DNA of 13,540 nt from Bacteroidota bacterium. Its GTDB lineage: Bacteria > Bacteroidota > Rhodothermia > Rhodothermales > UBA10348. Position 1 is the stretch's first letter; each line of letters starts with the position of its first letter. The stretch covers positions 1 to 13,540 of the forward strand of contig SMXL01000124.1 in the NCBI GenBank assembly GCA_004356385.1, given 5' to 3'. A program made the translations under genes and the position numbers. Shown piece by piece: positions 1 through 7,351 of the stretch. The notes beneath the pieces were generated by a model. That model was given only the letters and a program-made list of their open reading frames with translations. It was not told where the DNA came from and searched no databases.

Positions 1-305
1 AGCGTATCTGATAAAGCGGAAAATTCTCTCAGCCCGATGAAATTCAATTTGAACGCTCTTCCCCCACTCCCCGTACGCTCGGTCGTTACCAGCAGATGGA
101 TATGAGCCTCGGTTCGTTCACGAACGTAATTTACATACGGAATTTCTCTCCGGATATAATTGAAATCGCAGGTTCTGCGTCCGCAATCCAGAAAAACGTC
201 GATAGATTCGAGAATTCCGTTTTGAGCCGTAACTGTTCGCGGGAAAAGACAGGTACTAATGATCAGCACGCATAGAACATGGAAACATCTTATCGCGAGC
301 TTCAT
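1..305 (-). CDS. Exported protein of unknown function, 3' part beyond left edge
   Basis: The reverse strand is open from an ATG at 305 to the window edge, giving 101 complete codons. The product begins with a clear signal peptide: Lys/Arg-containing n-region, hydrophobic stretch around residues 8-21, and a likely signal peptidase I site after residue 27 (TVTA|QNG), leaving Gln at the mature N-terminus. The mature part starts ILESIDVFLDC and has a close Cys pair (DCGRRTC), then an IRREIPYVNYVRER segment and alternating hydrophobic residues (HIHLLVTTE), suggesting beta structure. I do not recognise a named family. The pattern resembles hypothetical exported proteins I associate with Rhodothermota and Gemmatimonadota genomes; that is from memory. 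An in-frame ATG at 314 would add three residues (MSL); neither start has a good ribosome binding site. It is oriented away from the neighbouring plus-strand gene. Confidence 0.8.
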   Translation of the reverse strand, partial: MKLAIRCFHVLCVLIISTCLFPRTVTAQNGILESIDVFLDCGRRTCDFNYIRREIPYVNYVRERTEAHIHLLVTTERTGSGGRAFKLNFIGLREFSALSDT

Positions 306-334
306 CAAGGACATGAAGGGTTTGAGACCGACCA

Positions 335-366
335 AAAACAGGAAAACCTGGCCTTACGGGGCCAGG
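335..366 (-). terminator. Terminator-like hairpin in leader of the minus-strand gene
   Basis: On the minus strand, CCTGGCC and GGCCAGG (plus-strand 347-353 and 360-366) form a perfect 7-bp stem with a 6-base loop, followed directly by TTTTCCTGTTTTT. The T-rich side is only on the minus strand, so the structure reads as a rho-independent terminator for minus-strand transcripts. No minus-strand gene lies upstream of it in this window. It sits about 20-30 bases before the start codon of the exported-protein gene, so it may attenuate that gene or end a short RNA. Confidence 0.5.
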
Positions 367-460
367 CTCCTTGTCGAGGACAAACCACATGAGGACAGTT
401 CTGAATGAATCAGAATGCCTCTCAAGGCAAGGATCGACGCGGTGCTTGAACCCTTAAATT

Positions 461-490
461 ATTTTACAGAAATAGCCTGGTGTTTGTGAA
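461..490 (-). promoter_or_regulatory. Candidate minus-strand promoter
   Basis: Reading the minus strand, TTCACA (plus 485-490) is followed after 18 bases by TAAAAT (plus 461-466). Each hexamer matches the sigma-70 consensus at five of six positions. Transcription would start near plus-strand base 454 and run into the hairpin series and then the minus-strand exported-protein gene. The primary sigma factor of Bacteroidota-type bacteria often prefers a different motif, so the match is only suggestive. Confidence 0.3.
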
Positions 491-648
491 AGACCGCCAG
501 TCTGATTCAGCCGCCAAGTATAAGGCATCGCTCAGTTTGAGTCCGCACAGGCGCAAAATATTTCTTGATAATGACACTGGATTCGAGCGTAAAACATCAC
601 CGCATGCCCGGCGTATCTACGACCGGTTTACCATGAACGACGATAACT

Positions 649-1893
649 ATGTTTCAGGCTTTTAAGAAAGAATTCCATAAGCAGGTTGCTGCCATACTTC
701 CGGACCAGAAGTACTACACCAGTCCTCATCTGAGTGAAGTGCAAATGCCGATTGATGTCGGGCATTTTCTTTCTCAAGCGCTTTCCCGACGAACCGAACT
801 GGAAGCCAGGGATTTGATCTCGTGCTCGTCACCCTGGATAGATTTTGATTCAGAATCCGCTCAGAGAACGGTTAATGATTTCGTTACGCAACTAGGTCAG
901 CAAGGAAGATTCCCCAAAAACGAATTACAGAAGGCCCTGGTTCGCGCAGTTGATTATTGCAGCCAATATCTCTTTCAACCTGTGGCCGCCATTACGGCTT
1001 TTGCCGTTACAGATCGCGAACGAATCCGTTCTTCGATCGATATTCGGCGTCGAGCAGGTTATTTCGTGTATCACACCTCGGTTCTTCAGTCGCTGGAAAA
1101 TTATTTGAACCAAATGGATGGGGTTCAATTCACACTTGCCGATATTGAATCTCATCTCCGGAAGGAGGCCGTTGAGGAAGCAAGAGATCTCGACGCAGAA
1201 GGATGGCTTCGTCTGATCGATCCAATCATGAAAACGGTTCGGATCGTGTACCCAGAATCAGAACGTGTACCGGTTCAGCTGATTCAGCTGTTTCTAGAAG
1301 AACGAGCCGCTGACGGACTCTCGACAGCATTGGCTTCTGCAGCTGAGCTCTCGGGAGGACACCTTTCTGCAGACGATATGGAGAGAGAAATCCGGACTTT
1401 TTTCGAGCCAGCTCTCACTGAATCCCCGCCATCGGAACCGGTTTCGACAGAGGATACTGAATTACCCCTCTGGAAACAGTTTGCCAAAAACGAACGGGGC
1501 GTCTCCAACAATCACTCTGACATTCCCAGTCACGAAACGAAGGCGCAGCCGCTTTGGAAAACCTACCAGCAGGAATCCGTTGCGTCCGAAACATCCATCC
1601 AACCACAGACCCAACCACAGATCCAACCACAGACCCGAACCTCGACTCGGTCCGAGGAAACCATTCTCGGAGACGCGATTCGATACCGAGGACGATTCAT
1701 AGAAGAGCTATTCGAGAGTGACCCTGTAGCATTCGAGAGTGCAATTGATCGGCTTTCTGGGGTGCAGTCGTGGGAAGAAGCGTCACAGATTCTGACACAG
1801 GAAGTCTTTCGTAAATACCGCATAGATATTTACGGAGAGACCGCAATTCTCTTTACGAACGCCATCGAAAAGCAGGTCAAGCAGCGCAGTTAG
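649..1893 (+). CDS. Cytoplasmic protein of unknown function with PLWK repeats
   Basis: A 414-residue protein I cannot assign to a family. There is no signal peptide or membrane segment. Residues 1-255 look mostly alpha-helical and acidic, with an aromatic stretch (YFVYHTSVLQSLENYL) in the middle. Residues about 256-330 are a low-complexity linker rich in Ser, Thr, Pro, Glu and Gln. It holds two copies of a PLWK(Q/T)(F/Y) motif, with Trp at 275 and 303, and a Gln-Pro run encoded by a 12-base tandem repeat. A compact helical C-terminal segment (about 335-414) starts ILGDAIRYRGRFIEELF. The domain-linker-domain layout suggests a scaffold or regulatory role, but nothing identifies a function. It lies 70 bases before the carboxyltransferase gene in the same direction and may be co-transcribed. 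The ATG at 649 has no strong ribosome binding site. Confidence 0.8.
   Translation: MFQAFKKEFHKQVAAILPDQKYYTSPHLSEVQMPIDVGHFLSQALSRRTELEARDLISCSSPWIDFDSESAQRTVNDFVTQLGQQGRFPKNELQKALVRAVDYCSQYLFQPVAAITAFAVTDRERIRSSIDIRRRAGYFVYHTSVLQSLENYLNQMDGVQFTLADIESHLRKEAVEEARDLDAEGWLRLIDPIMKTVRIVYPESERVPVQLIQLFLEERAADGLSTALASAAELSGGHLSADDMEREIRTFFEPALTESPPSEPVSTEDTELPLWKQFAKNERGVSNNHSDIPSHETKAQPLWKTYQQESVASETSIQPQTQPQIQPQTRTSTRSEETILGDAIRYRGRFIEELFESDPVAFESAIDRLSGVQSWEEASQILTQEVFRKYRIDIYGETAILFTNAIEKQVKQRS
1597..1640 (+). repeat. 12-base in-frame tandem repeat
   Basis: The unit (A)(T/C)CCAACCACAG occurs three times (1597-1608, 1609-1620, 1621-1632), followed by a partial fourth copy that begins the same way and then diverges. 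Copies one and three are identical and copy two differs by one base. The unit is a multiple of three, so copy-number change lengthens or shortens the Gln-Pro linker of the host protein without a frameshift. Confidence 0.9.
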
Positions 1894-1963
1894 CTCCTGC
1901 GTACCTTGATCGAGCCCGCTATTCGGGGCTATTTGTCACATTTTTCTGGTTCATCGGAATCGT

Positions 1964-3538
1964 ATGAGCTCCGACAATTCTGAACAGTCAGGTCTCGAGG
2001 GTCCATTCAAGGATCTTGAAGATCGTCGCCGTCAAGCCCGCCTGGGAGGCGGAAAAGAACGCCTGGCCCGGCAACACGAGAAGGGAAAGCTGTCGGCCCG
2101 CGAGCGGATTGAAATCCTTCTGGACAACGGCTCATTTCAGGAGCTTGGGATGTTCGTTCGGCACCAGACGAAAGAATTCGGCCTTGAAAACAACCGCCCG
2201 TATGGCGACGGTGTCGTGACCGGATATGGAAAGATTGACGGTCGTCTTGTTTACGTTTACAGTCAGGATTTTACGGTTTTCGGGGGTTCCCTCGGTCAAG
2301 CACATGCGCAGAAAATCGTCAAGATCATGAACCTGGCGCTCGAGAACGGAGCGCCGATCATTGGACTGAACGATTCAGGAGGAGCCCGAATTCAGGAAGG
2401 CGTGGTCTCTCTGGGTGGGTACGCGGACATCTTTCTTCTCAATACGCTTGCTTCCGGTGTCGTTCCGCAGATTTCAGGCGTCATGGGTCCCTGTGCGGGT
2501 GGCGCAGTCTACAGCCCCGCCATTACGGATTTCGTTTTCATGGTTGAAAAGACGAGCTACATGTTCGTCACCGGCCCGAATGTGGTGAAAACCGTTACGC
2601 ACGAGGAAGTCACTCTCGAAGAATTGGGTGGTGCCGAGGCGCATGCAACCAAAAGTGGTGTCGCACACAAGACCTGTCCGAACGACGCGGAGTGCCTGCT
2701 GCAGATTCGAGAACTGCTCTCGTTTCTCCCTCAAAACTGTGAGGAACCGCCCCCGTCGGTTGAAACGCAGGATCCTCTCGATCGAGAAGACCTGGAATTG
2801 GATTCAACTGTTCCTGAAAATCCCAACAAGCCGTATAGGATGCATTCCGTAATAGAACGGATTGTTGACGATGGAAATTTTTTCGAGATACACCGCGACT
2901 TTGCTCCGAATATCATCGTTGGATTTGCACGCCTCAATGGTCGGTCGGTCGGCGTAGTCGCAAACAACCCGGCGATTCTTGCAGGAGTCCTTGATATTAA
3001 CTCATCCGTCAAGGGCGCCCGCTTCATTCGCTTCTGTGACGCATTCAATATTCCTCTCATTATTCTGGAAGACGTTCCCGGCTTTATGCCCGGAACAGAG
3101 CAGGAGTGGCACGGCATTATTCGAAACGGTGCCAAACTTCTTTATGCGCTTTGTGAAGCCACGGTGCCGAAAATAACGGTGATTACCCGCAAAGCGTACG
3201 GGGGAGCCTACGACGTGATGAACTCCAAACACATTCGCGGAGATCTGAATTACGCATGGCCAACCGCTGAGATTGCTGTGATGGGTCCAAAGGGAGCCGT
3301 TGAGATCATATTTAAACGTCAGATCGCAGAAGCCGATGACCCAGAAGCAGCCGAGGAAGCATTCATCAAAGAATACCGCGAAAACTTCGCCAATCCGTAC
3401 ATAGCAGCCGAATACGGCTATATAGACGATGTTATTGAACCCAGAAAAACCCGAGCGGTGCTCATTCGCGGACTGGAAATGCTCCAGAACAAAGTTGCAC
3501 ACAATCCTCCCAAAAAGCACGGCAATATTCCCCTCTAG
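1964..3538 (+). CDS. pccB: Propionyl-CoA/acyl-CoA carboxylase carboxyltransferase (beta) subunit
   Basis: A 524-residue biotin-dependent carboxyltransferase of normal length for PccB. It would transfer the carboxyl group from carboxybiotin to a short acyl-CoA (propionyl-CoA to methylmalonyl-CoA) in the cytoplasm. The N-terminal half has [18 protein letters not shown] and the acyl-CoA oxyanion-hole region [13 protein letters not shown] (Asp137, Gly139-Gly140), then [20 protein letters not shown]. The C-terminal half has the biotin-side motifs [25 protein letters not shown] and GGAYDVM...[17 protein letters not shown]. Asp417, just after GGAY, appears to correspond to the Asp linked to propionyl-CoA preference in Streptomyces PccB, so propionyl-CoA is the likely substrate. 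Related decarboxylase subunits (methylmalonyl-CoA, glutaconyl-CoA) share this fold and cannot be fully excluded. No biotin carboxylase or biotin carrier gene lies nearby. The ATG at 1964 fits the family start. Confidence 0.93.
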   Translation: MSSDNSEQSGLEGPFKDLEDRRRQARLGGGKERLARQHEKGKLSARERIEILLDNGSFQELGMFVRHQTKEFGLENNRPYGDGVVTGYGKIDGRLVYVYSQDFTVFGGSLGQAHAQKIVKIMNLALENGAPIIGLNDSGGARIQEGVVSLGGYADIFLLNTLASGVVPQISGVMGPCAGGAVYSPAITDFVFMVEKTSYMFVTGPNVVKTVTHEEVTLEELGGAEAHATKSGVAHKTCPNDAECLLQIRELLSFLPQNCEEPPPSVETQDPLDREDLELDSTVPENPNKPYRMHSVIERIVDDGNFFEIHRDFAPNIIVGFARLNGRSVGVVANNPAILAGVLDINSSVKGARFIRFCDAFNIPLIILEDVPGFMPGTEQEWHGIIRNGAKLLYALCEATVPKITVITRKAYGGAYDVMNSKHIRGDLNYAWPTAEIAVMGPKGAVEIIFKRQIAEADDPEAAEEAFIKEYRENFANPYIAAEYGYIDDVIEPRKTRAVLIRGLEMLQNKVAHNPPKKHGNIPL

Positions 3539-3698
3539 GAAAATCACGGCCATTTTCGCACCAATAAGGTCCTTCTGACGTAAGAAACCTTCAAAACCCG
3601 TTTACGTTTGGGCAACTCATTCTCTCTTGTATGAGTCTCGGTAGGCGACTAGGATTTCTGTAGAAAAAGTCATCATTCACAATCGAGCTTTCATCGTT
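3539..3698. other. Intergenic region before the lytic transglycosylase gene
   Basis: This stretch of 160 bases is AT-richer than its surroundings. It has no convincing terminator for the carboxyltransferase gene. It contains one 6-bp inverted repeat, ACGTAA (3578-3583) and TTACGT (3602-3607), with an 18-base spacer, too far apart and too short to call an operator with confidence. The next gene's promoter should lie here but I cannot place it. Confidence 0.3.
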
Positions 3699-5849
3699 TT
3701 GATACGAACCTGTGTCCTTGCGGTACTGGTTGCTTCAGTGCCTCTTTCCAGCCCTGTGCTGGCCGTTCAATCCCAACAATCCGGGATTCCTGAGCGAATT
3801 AGCATTCTTCCTCCCGAGCAGTTGGAGCTCGAAGACGAGTTATTCGCGGGCTATGCATCCCCTGACTCTCTGACAGAAACCCAATTACTGGCTCGTTTGG
3901 CAAAGTTGTACGAGTACCAGTCGGAGGTGCTTGCTGCAATGGCCCTTGGCCAGGAGGAAGACGTCTCAACACTTATAGAAGAGGCTCTGACGGATCTGTC
4001 CGAGTTATTACGACATCCATATGTTCGCAACGAACCGCGATTTATGGAGGTATATCAAGTCTTGGTGAGTGAGTACGAGCGTCAGTTTGGGATTTCAGAT
4101 ACGTTATTCCTGGCTTACGGAGACATTTTTGACACCCGGTCAACGGTGTTCGCCGCGCTTGAAAAAGTTCGAAACCCGCTCCTGGAGGATGTTTTCAATC
4201 CCCAGCTTCAGCCACTCTCGACGACGGTTCCGATGACAATGAACCGCCTCGTGGAAACCACCATGCAGACGCTTCTCAAGACGCCTGAGAAGCATCTCAA
4301 TCATTGGTTGCGAAGAGCGGACACGTATTTCCCAATGATCGAACAGATCTTCAGAGAAGAAGGCGTCCCAGACGAGCTGAAGTATCTGGCCATGATCGAG
4401 TCGGGCCTGAACCCCAAGGCACGCAGCTGGGCACGAGCTGTCGGTATGTGGCAATTTATAGCAGGCACCGGGCGCGCTTACGGTCTTGAGGTCAACGCGT
4501 GGGTTGATGACAGAATGAATCCTGAAAAATCAACTCGTGCTGCGGCAAAGCACTTAAAAGATCTTTATGCGCGGTACGGCGATTGGCACATCGCAATGGC
4601 AGGGTACAACTGCAGCCCGAGGTGCATTAGAAGAGCCATTAACCGGGCCAAATCGGATGGACACGCTATTCCGACGTATTGGGACATGTATCGCTACCTA
4701 CCTCGGGAAACGAGAGGATACGTTCCGATGTTCGTCGCGACGTCATTTATCATTTCGAATCCTAGTGCGTTTGACCTGGAATCGGGAGAGCCCGGCCCGG
4801 CCTATGAGTATCAGCTCGTCCCGGTTCAAGGAATGTTGTCGCTTGGCGAAATCGCGGAATTGGCAGGAACGGATCTTTCGACGATGAGAGCACTTAATCC
4901 GAGTCTTCGACGCTCCACGTTACCGCCTTCCACCGGACCATTCCCGATACGGATTCCCGTAGGATCCTACGATCAGTTCGTCGCAGGCTATGACGCTTTG
5001 CCCGAGTCGGTCAAACAGCCGGCCGGTGAATACATCGTTCGACGCGGAGATACACTCGGTGAGATCGGAAGGATTTATGGCGTGAGTGTCTCAAGGCTCA
5101 TGCAGAAAAACGGCCTTAGGAGCACGCGAATTCAGATTGGCCAACGTCTCGTCGTTCCGCTTTCGGACTACAGCCGATCTCTTACGGAAGTGTCCCTTGC
5201 AGAAGCGTCAGGAACGCTGGTACAGTATGGCCGCCGATCCACACGTCCGATCGTTTCAACCGTTCAGCGAACTGTTTCGGTCACGCCGACCGCTTCGAGA
5301 ATCGTTCCTGTACGCACGACCTCCGGTCCTTCCCAACCATCGACTTCAGGAAGTACGGCGGGGAAAACCAGAACGGTTTATACCGTCAGACGCGGAGACA
5401 CATTGGGAAAAATAGCGGACCGGTTCAAGGTGACCATTCCTCAGCTACAGACATGGAATAATCTGCGCGGGACACGAATAATCTCGGGGGCTAAGTTGTC
5501 GGTTTACACAGATCCGGGCTCATCGCCTGCGTCGGTGCAGACATCTGGATCGATAACGTACGTCGTAAAATCTGGTGACACGTTGTCGAAAATTGCTTCG
5601 AGGCATGGAGTTACCCTTACAAATCTACGCCAGTGGAATGGAATAAGTGGCTCCAGAATTCGGGTCGGCCAGCGGCTCAATATTCGCTCTTCGGCAGGGT
5701 CGCAAGTTGAAATCCATACCGTCCGTAAAGGGGACACGCTTATCGCGATAGCAAGTCGATATGCGGTGACCGTGGCGAAGATAAAAGAATGGAACGCTCT
5801 ACGGAGCAACACGATTCGCGTGGGGCAGCAGCTCAAAATCTTCCGTTAG
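3699..5849 (+). CDS. mltD: Exported MltD-like lytic transglycosylase with four LysM domains
   Basis: A 716-residue exported murein hydrolase that should cleave MurNAc-GlcNAc bonds to form 1,6-anhydroMurNAc ends. A signal peptide covers about residues 1-22 (hydrophobic core VLAVLVASVPL, site near PVLA|VQS). Residues 30-190 are a helical region without a known motif. The SLT (GH23) domain spans about 205-345: YLAMIESGLNP carries the catalytic Glu234, followed by AVGMWQFIAGTGRAYGL, the YGDWHIAMAGYNCSP segment and YLPRETRGYVPMF. A degenerate LysM-like stretch (about 368-425) precedes four good LysM repeats starting near residues 444, 559, 619 and 671, each with (R/K)xGDTLxxIA-type cores. E. coli MltD has fewer LysMs and is shorter. 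The apparent start is TTG; no ATG or GTG lies in frame between it and an upstream stop at 3642, and ATT/ATC codons upstream would also give a signal-like sequence. The symbol is by family resemblance. Confidence 0.92.
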   Translation: MIRTCVLAVLVASVPLSSPVLAVQSQQSGIPERISILPPEQLELEDELFAGYASPDSLTETQLLARLAKLYEYQSEVLAAMALGQEEDVSTLIEEALTDLSELLRHPYVRNEPRFMEVYQVLVSEYERQFGISDTLFLAYGDIFDTRSTVFAALEKVRNPLLEDVFNPQLQPLSTTVPMTMNRLVETTMQTLLKTPEKHLNHWLRRADTYFPMIEQIFREEGVPDELKYLAMIESGLNPKARSWARAVGMWQFIAGTGRAYGLEVNAWVDDRMNPEKSTRAAAKHLKDLYARYGDWHIAMAGYNCSPRCIRRAINRAKSDGHAIPTYWDMYRYLPRETRGYVPMFVATSFIISNPSAFDLESGEPGPAYEYQLVPVQGMLSLGEIAELAGTDLSTMRALNPSLRRSTLPPSTGPFPIRIPVGSYDQFVAGYDALPESVKQPAGEYIVRRGDTLGEIGRIYGVSVSRLMQKNGLRSTRIQIGQRLVVPLSDYSRSLTEVSLAEASGTLVQYGRRSTRPIVSTVQRTVSVTPTASRIVPVRTTSGPSQPSTSGSTAGKTRTVYTVRRGDTLGKIADRFKVTIPQLQTWNNLRGTRIISGAKLSVYTDPGSSPASVQTSGSITYVVKSGDTLSKIASRHGVTLTNLRQWNGISGSRIRVGQRLNIRSSAGSQVEIHTVRKGDTLIAIASRYAVTVAKIKEWNALRSNTIRVGQQLKIFR

Positions 5850-5852
5850 AGG

Positions 5853-5890
5853 GCCGTTCTTTACCGAAAGACGGCTTCCCTGATTCTTTA
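5853..5890 (+). terminator. Hairpin after the lytic transglycosylase gene
   Basis: GCCGT, a bulged T, then CTTT (5853-5862) pair with AAAG-ACGGC (5867-5875) around a 4-base loop ACCG, giving nine base pairs three bases after the stop codon. The following sequence TTCCCTGATTCTTTA is only moderately T-rich, so termination may be partial. The position suits the end of a single-gene transcript. Confidence 0.45.
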
Positions 5891-5983
5891 GAAACTGCAA
5901 CCGATCCCTTCAATTCTCGTCTACTTCCGGCCTGTATGGGGTCACGCGCCCACGAATCCACTCTGAGTGCGTTATTCCCCGGA

Positions 5984-5992
5984 TGCAATAAT
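5984..5992 (+). promoter_or_regulatory. Candidate extended -10 element for the sigma-factor operon
   Basis: TGCAATAAT fits the extended -10 pattern TGnTATAAT with a single mismatch in the hexamer. It lies about 50 bases before the sigma gene's ATG. No matching -35 hexamer is visible, which extended -10 promoters can tolerate. I could not find a typical ECF-type bipartite promoter (AAC ... CGTC at 16-17 bases) in the same region, so autoregulation is not shown by sequence. Confidence 0.25.
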
Positions 5993-6043
5993 TCGTTACA
6001 CTGATGCGTTCATAGCCCGAACTGAACGTCAGACTACAGGAAA

Positions 6044-6688
6044 ATGGCTTTCCCGCAGCGGGTAAAAGACCAGATAAGGTTGCTCAACCCATCGGATGAA
6101 GAACTGGTGTCGGCATATGTCGACCAGGGCGACGAACGCGCATTCCGAATGCTGGTAGAGCGACACCAGGAAAGAGTATTTGGTTTTCTATTCGGGATGG
6201 TTCGCGATCGAACTGTCGCCAACGACCTGTTTCAGGAAACGTATATCCGAGTCATTTCGGCATTGCAGAACCAGCGAGCATCGTACTCACAACAGGGTCG
6301 ATTTCTCGGCTGGGTATTGAGAATTGCCCGGAACGCGGCGCTTGACCATCTGCGAACGAGAAAGCGTTGGCAGGATGTTTCGGCGAATACGGACGATTTG
6401 GATTCCTCTTTCTGGGATCGGCTTCCTGATAACGGGCTTTCTTCTGATGTTGAACTGCACAATACCGAGCAAGAAAGCTTCGTTCGACAGTGTATCGATG
6501 AGCTGCCTGCCGAACAGCGGGAAGTGCTTCTTTTACGCCACGAAGCGGACTTGACGTTCAGAGAAATCGCGGAACTGACTGATTGTTCTATTAATACAGC
6601 TTTGGGACGAATGCGATACGCTCTTCATAATCTGAGACGCATCATGGTTTCGTCAGACAAAGTCGAATTATCAGACTTCGGTGCTTGA
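6044..6688 (+). CDS. ECF-family RNA polymerase sigma factor
   Basis: A 214-residue group 4 (extracytoplasmic function) sigma factor. Region 2 spans about 21-106: AFRMLVERHQERVFGFLFGMVRD, the core-binding and -10 segment DLFQETYIRVISAL, then FLGWVLRIARNAALDHLRTRKR. An acidic linker (107-143) contains DDLDSSFWDRLPDN. Region 4 spans about 146-200 with the usual LPAEQREVLLLRHEADLTFREIAELTDCSINTALGRMRYAL helix-turn-helix that reads the -35 element. A short C-terminal tail (SSDKVELSDFGA) follows. Region 3 is absent, as expected for ECF factors. It is the first gene of the 6044-9178 cluster. The gene 24 bases downstream is probably its anti-sigma factor, so activity is likely controlled by sequestration at the membrane. 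Target promoters are unknown. Confidence 0.93.
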   Translation: MAFPQRVKDQIRLLNPSDEELVSAYVDQGDERAFRMLVERHQERVFGFLFGMVRDRTVANDLFQETYIRVISALQNQRASYSQQGRFLGWVLRIARNAALDHLRTRKRWQDVSANTDDLDSSFWDRLPDNGLSSDVELHNTEQESFVRQCIDELPAEQREVLLLRHEADLTFREIAELTDCSINTALGRMRYALHNLRRIMVSSDKVELSDFGA

Positions 6689-6712
6689 CATAAGTCAGAA
6701 AAGTAGACTGTA

Positions 6713-7351
6713 ATGGAAGGAAAAAAGAACGTTTTACTCCATCTTTACGGAGAACCTGATGCAGAGGGAGAGCTGCGTTCTTTGTTGAACGACGAAGAAC
6801 TGCAACAGGAGCATCATGCTCTGAGTGAGGTGAAATTCCGTCTAGACCACCTGGGTAGGACAAAACCAGACGCAAACATCATTGATCAGGTCGTGGCACA
6901 TGCAGCGAACGCTGCCGCTTCCACGAAAGTCGGTGATCGCCGGGGTGACCGAGCTCCGCTCTGGCGCATCAGGCCCATTCGGAGAGTTCTGATTCCTGCT
7001 CTGTCTGTTGCAGCGGCCATCGTCATCGCCGTCGGATTCGGATACTTCTCGCCGCAAACAGATCATTCTGTAGTATCAGAAACACAAATTGCAGCCGATG
7101 AAATGACCGCAGAAGCAGAATCATTGCTCGGAACGAGACCCGTCGTTCCAAGCCACCGGGTGGTGAGTACAGGACGCTCCACGGATCCACTCCTGGCATG
7201 GGAGTATGCAGAATCCTTGAGAGAATTGTCCAGAAGGATTGAGACGATGCGACCCGTCGGCGACCTGGATTGGGGAGCCAGGTCCATTCCGTTGGAAACG
7301 CTTCTAGGGAGCAAATATCCTGGACTCGTTAAGGCCTCAGCACAACGATAA
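6713..7351 (+). CDS. Probable membrane-anchored anti-sigma factor
   Basis: A 212-residue protein with a cytoplasmic N-terminal part (about 1-90), one membrane span (about 92-112, VLIPALSVAAAIVIAVGFGYF) and a 100-residue periplasmic tail, the topology typical of anti-sigma factors. The N-terminal region HLYGEPDAEGELRSLLNDEELQQEHHALSEVKFRLDHL is helical and acidic, as expected of a domain that binds a sigma factor, but has no HxxxCxxC zinc motif. Positive residues before the span (RIRPIRR) support an N-in orientation. The tail includes ESLRELSRRIETMRPVGDLDW. Identification rests on topology and position (24 bases after the ECF gene, same strand), not a recognised family. An alternative is a membrane protein simply co-regulated with the sigma factor. 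A 126-base gap separates it from the next gene. Confidence 0.72.
   Translation: MEGKKNVLLHLYGEPDAEGELRSLLNDEELQQEHHALSEVKFRLDHLGRTKPDANIIDQVVAHAANAAASTKVGDRRGDRAPLWRIRPIRRVLIPALSVAAAIVIAVGFGYFSPQTDHSVVSETQIAADEMTAEAESLLGTRPVVPSHRVVSTGRSTDPLLAWEYAESLRELSRRIETMRPVGDLDWGARSIPLETLLGSKYPGLVKASAQR

Larger units (their letters stand above)
306..648. other. 343-base divergent intergenic region with a run of hairpins
   Basis: I see no convincing gene between the divergent starts at 305 and 649. Four short inverted repeats lie close together: 347-353/360-366 (7 bp), 371-375/379-383 (TTGTC/GACAA), 399-404/410-415 (TTCTGA/TCAGAA) and 416-420/425-429 (TGCCT/AGGCA), each with a loop of 3-6 bases. With the candidate minus-strand promoter and the T-tract, they outline a possible leader or small RNA of roughly 120 nt on the minus strand. 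A GTG-started 61-codon frame (480-665) overlaps the next gene in another frame and looks like chance. I saw no clear plus-strand promoter. Confidence 0.4.

Noticed and set aside
430..480. Sequence GGTTCAAGC on the minus strand resembling a tRNA T-loop
   Set aside because: The flanking bases do not form a T stem or acceptor stem, and no anticodon arm can be built upstream.
480..665. GTG-started frame of 61 codons overlapping the next gene's start
   Set aside because: It overlaps the 649 gene in a different frame, has an unremarkable composition, no ribosome binding site and no recognisable motif; a chance frame is likelier.
1913..1940. Hairpin AGCCC...GGGCT followed by a T-rich stretch after the 649 gene
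   Set aside because: The stem is only five pairs, or six with a bulge, and the T-run begins several bases after it; too weak to call a terminator.
3002..3553. Long antisense frame (183 codons) across the end of the carboxyltransferase gene
   Set aside because: It is a shadow of a well-conserved gene in the opposite strand and has no motif of its own.
5891..5922. GAAAC ... CGTC pair upstream of the sigma gene resembling an ECF promoter
   Set aside because: The spacer is about 22 bases, against the usual 16-17, so it does not fit an ECF autoregulatory promoter.
6685..6714. TTGACA-N18-TGTAAT before the anti-sigma gene
   Set aside because: The -10 would overlap the ATG of the gene, leaving no leader, and the TTGACA contains the sigma gene's stop codon; chance is more likely than a promoter.
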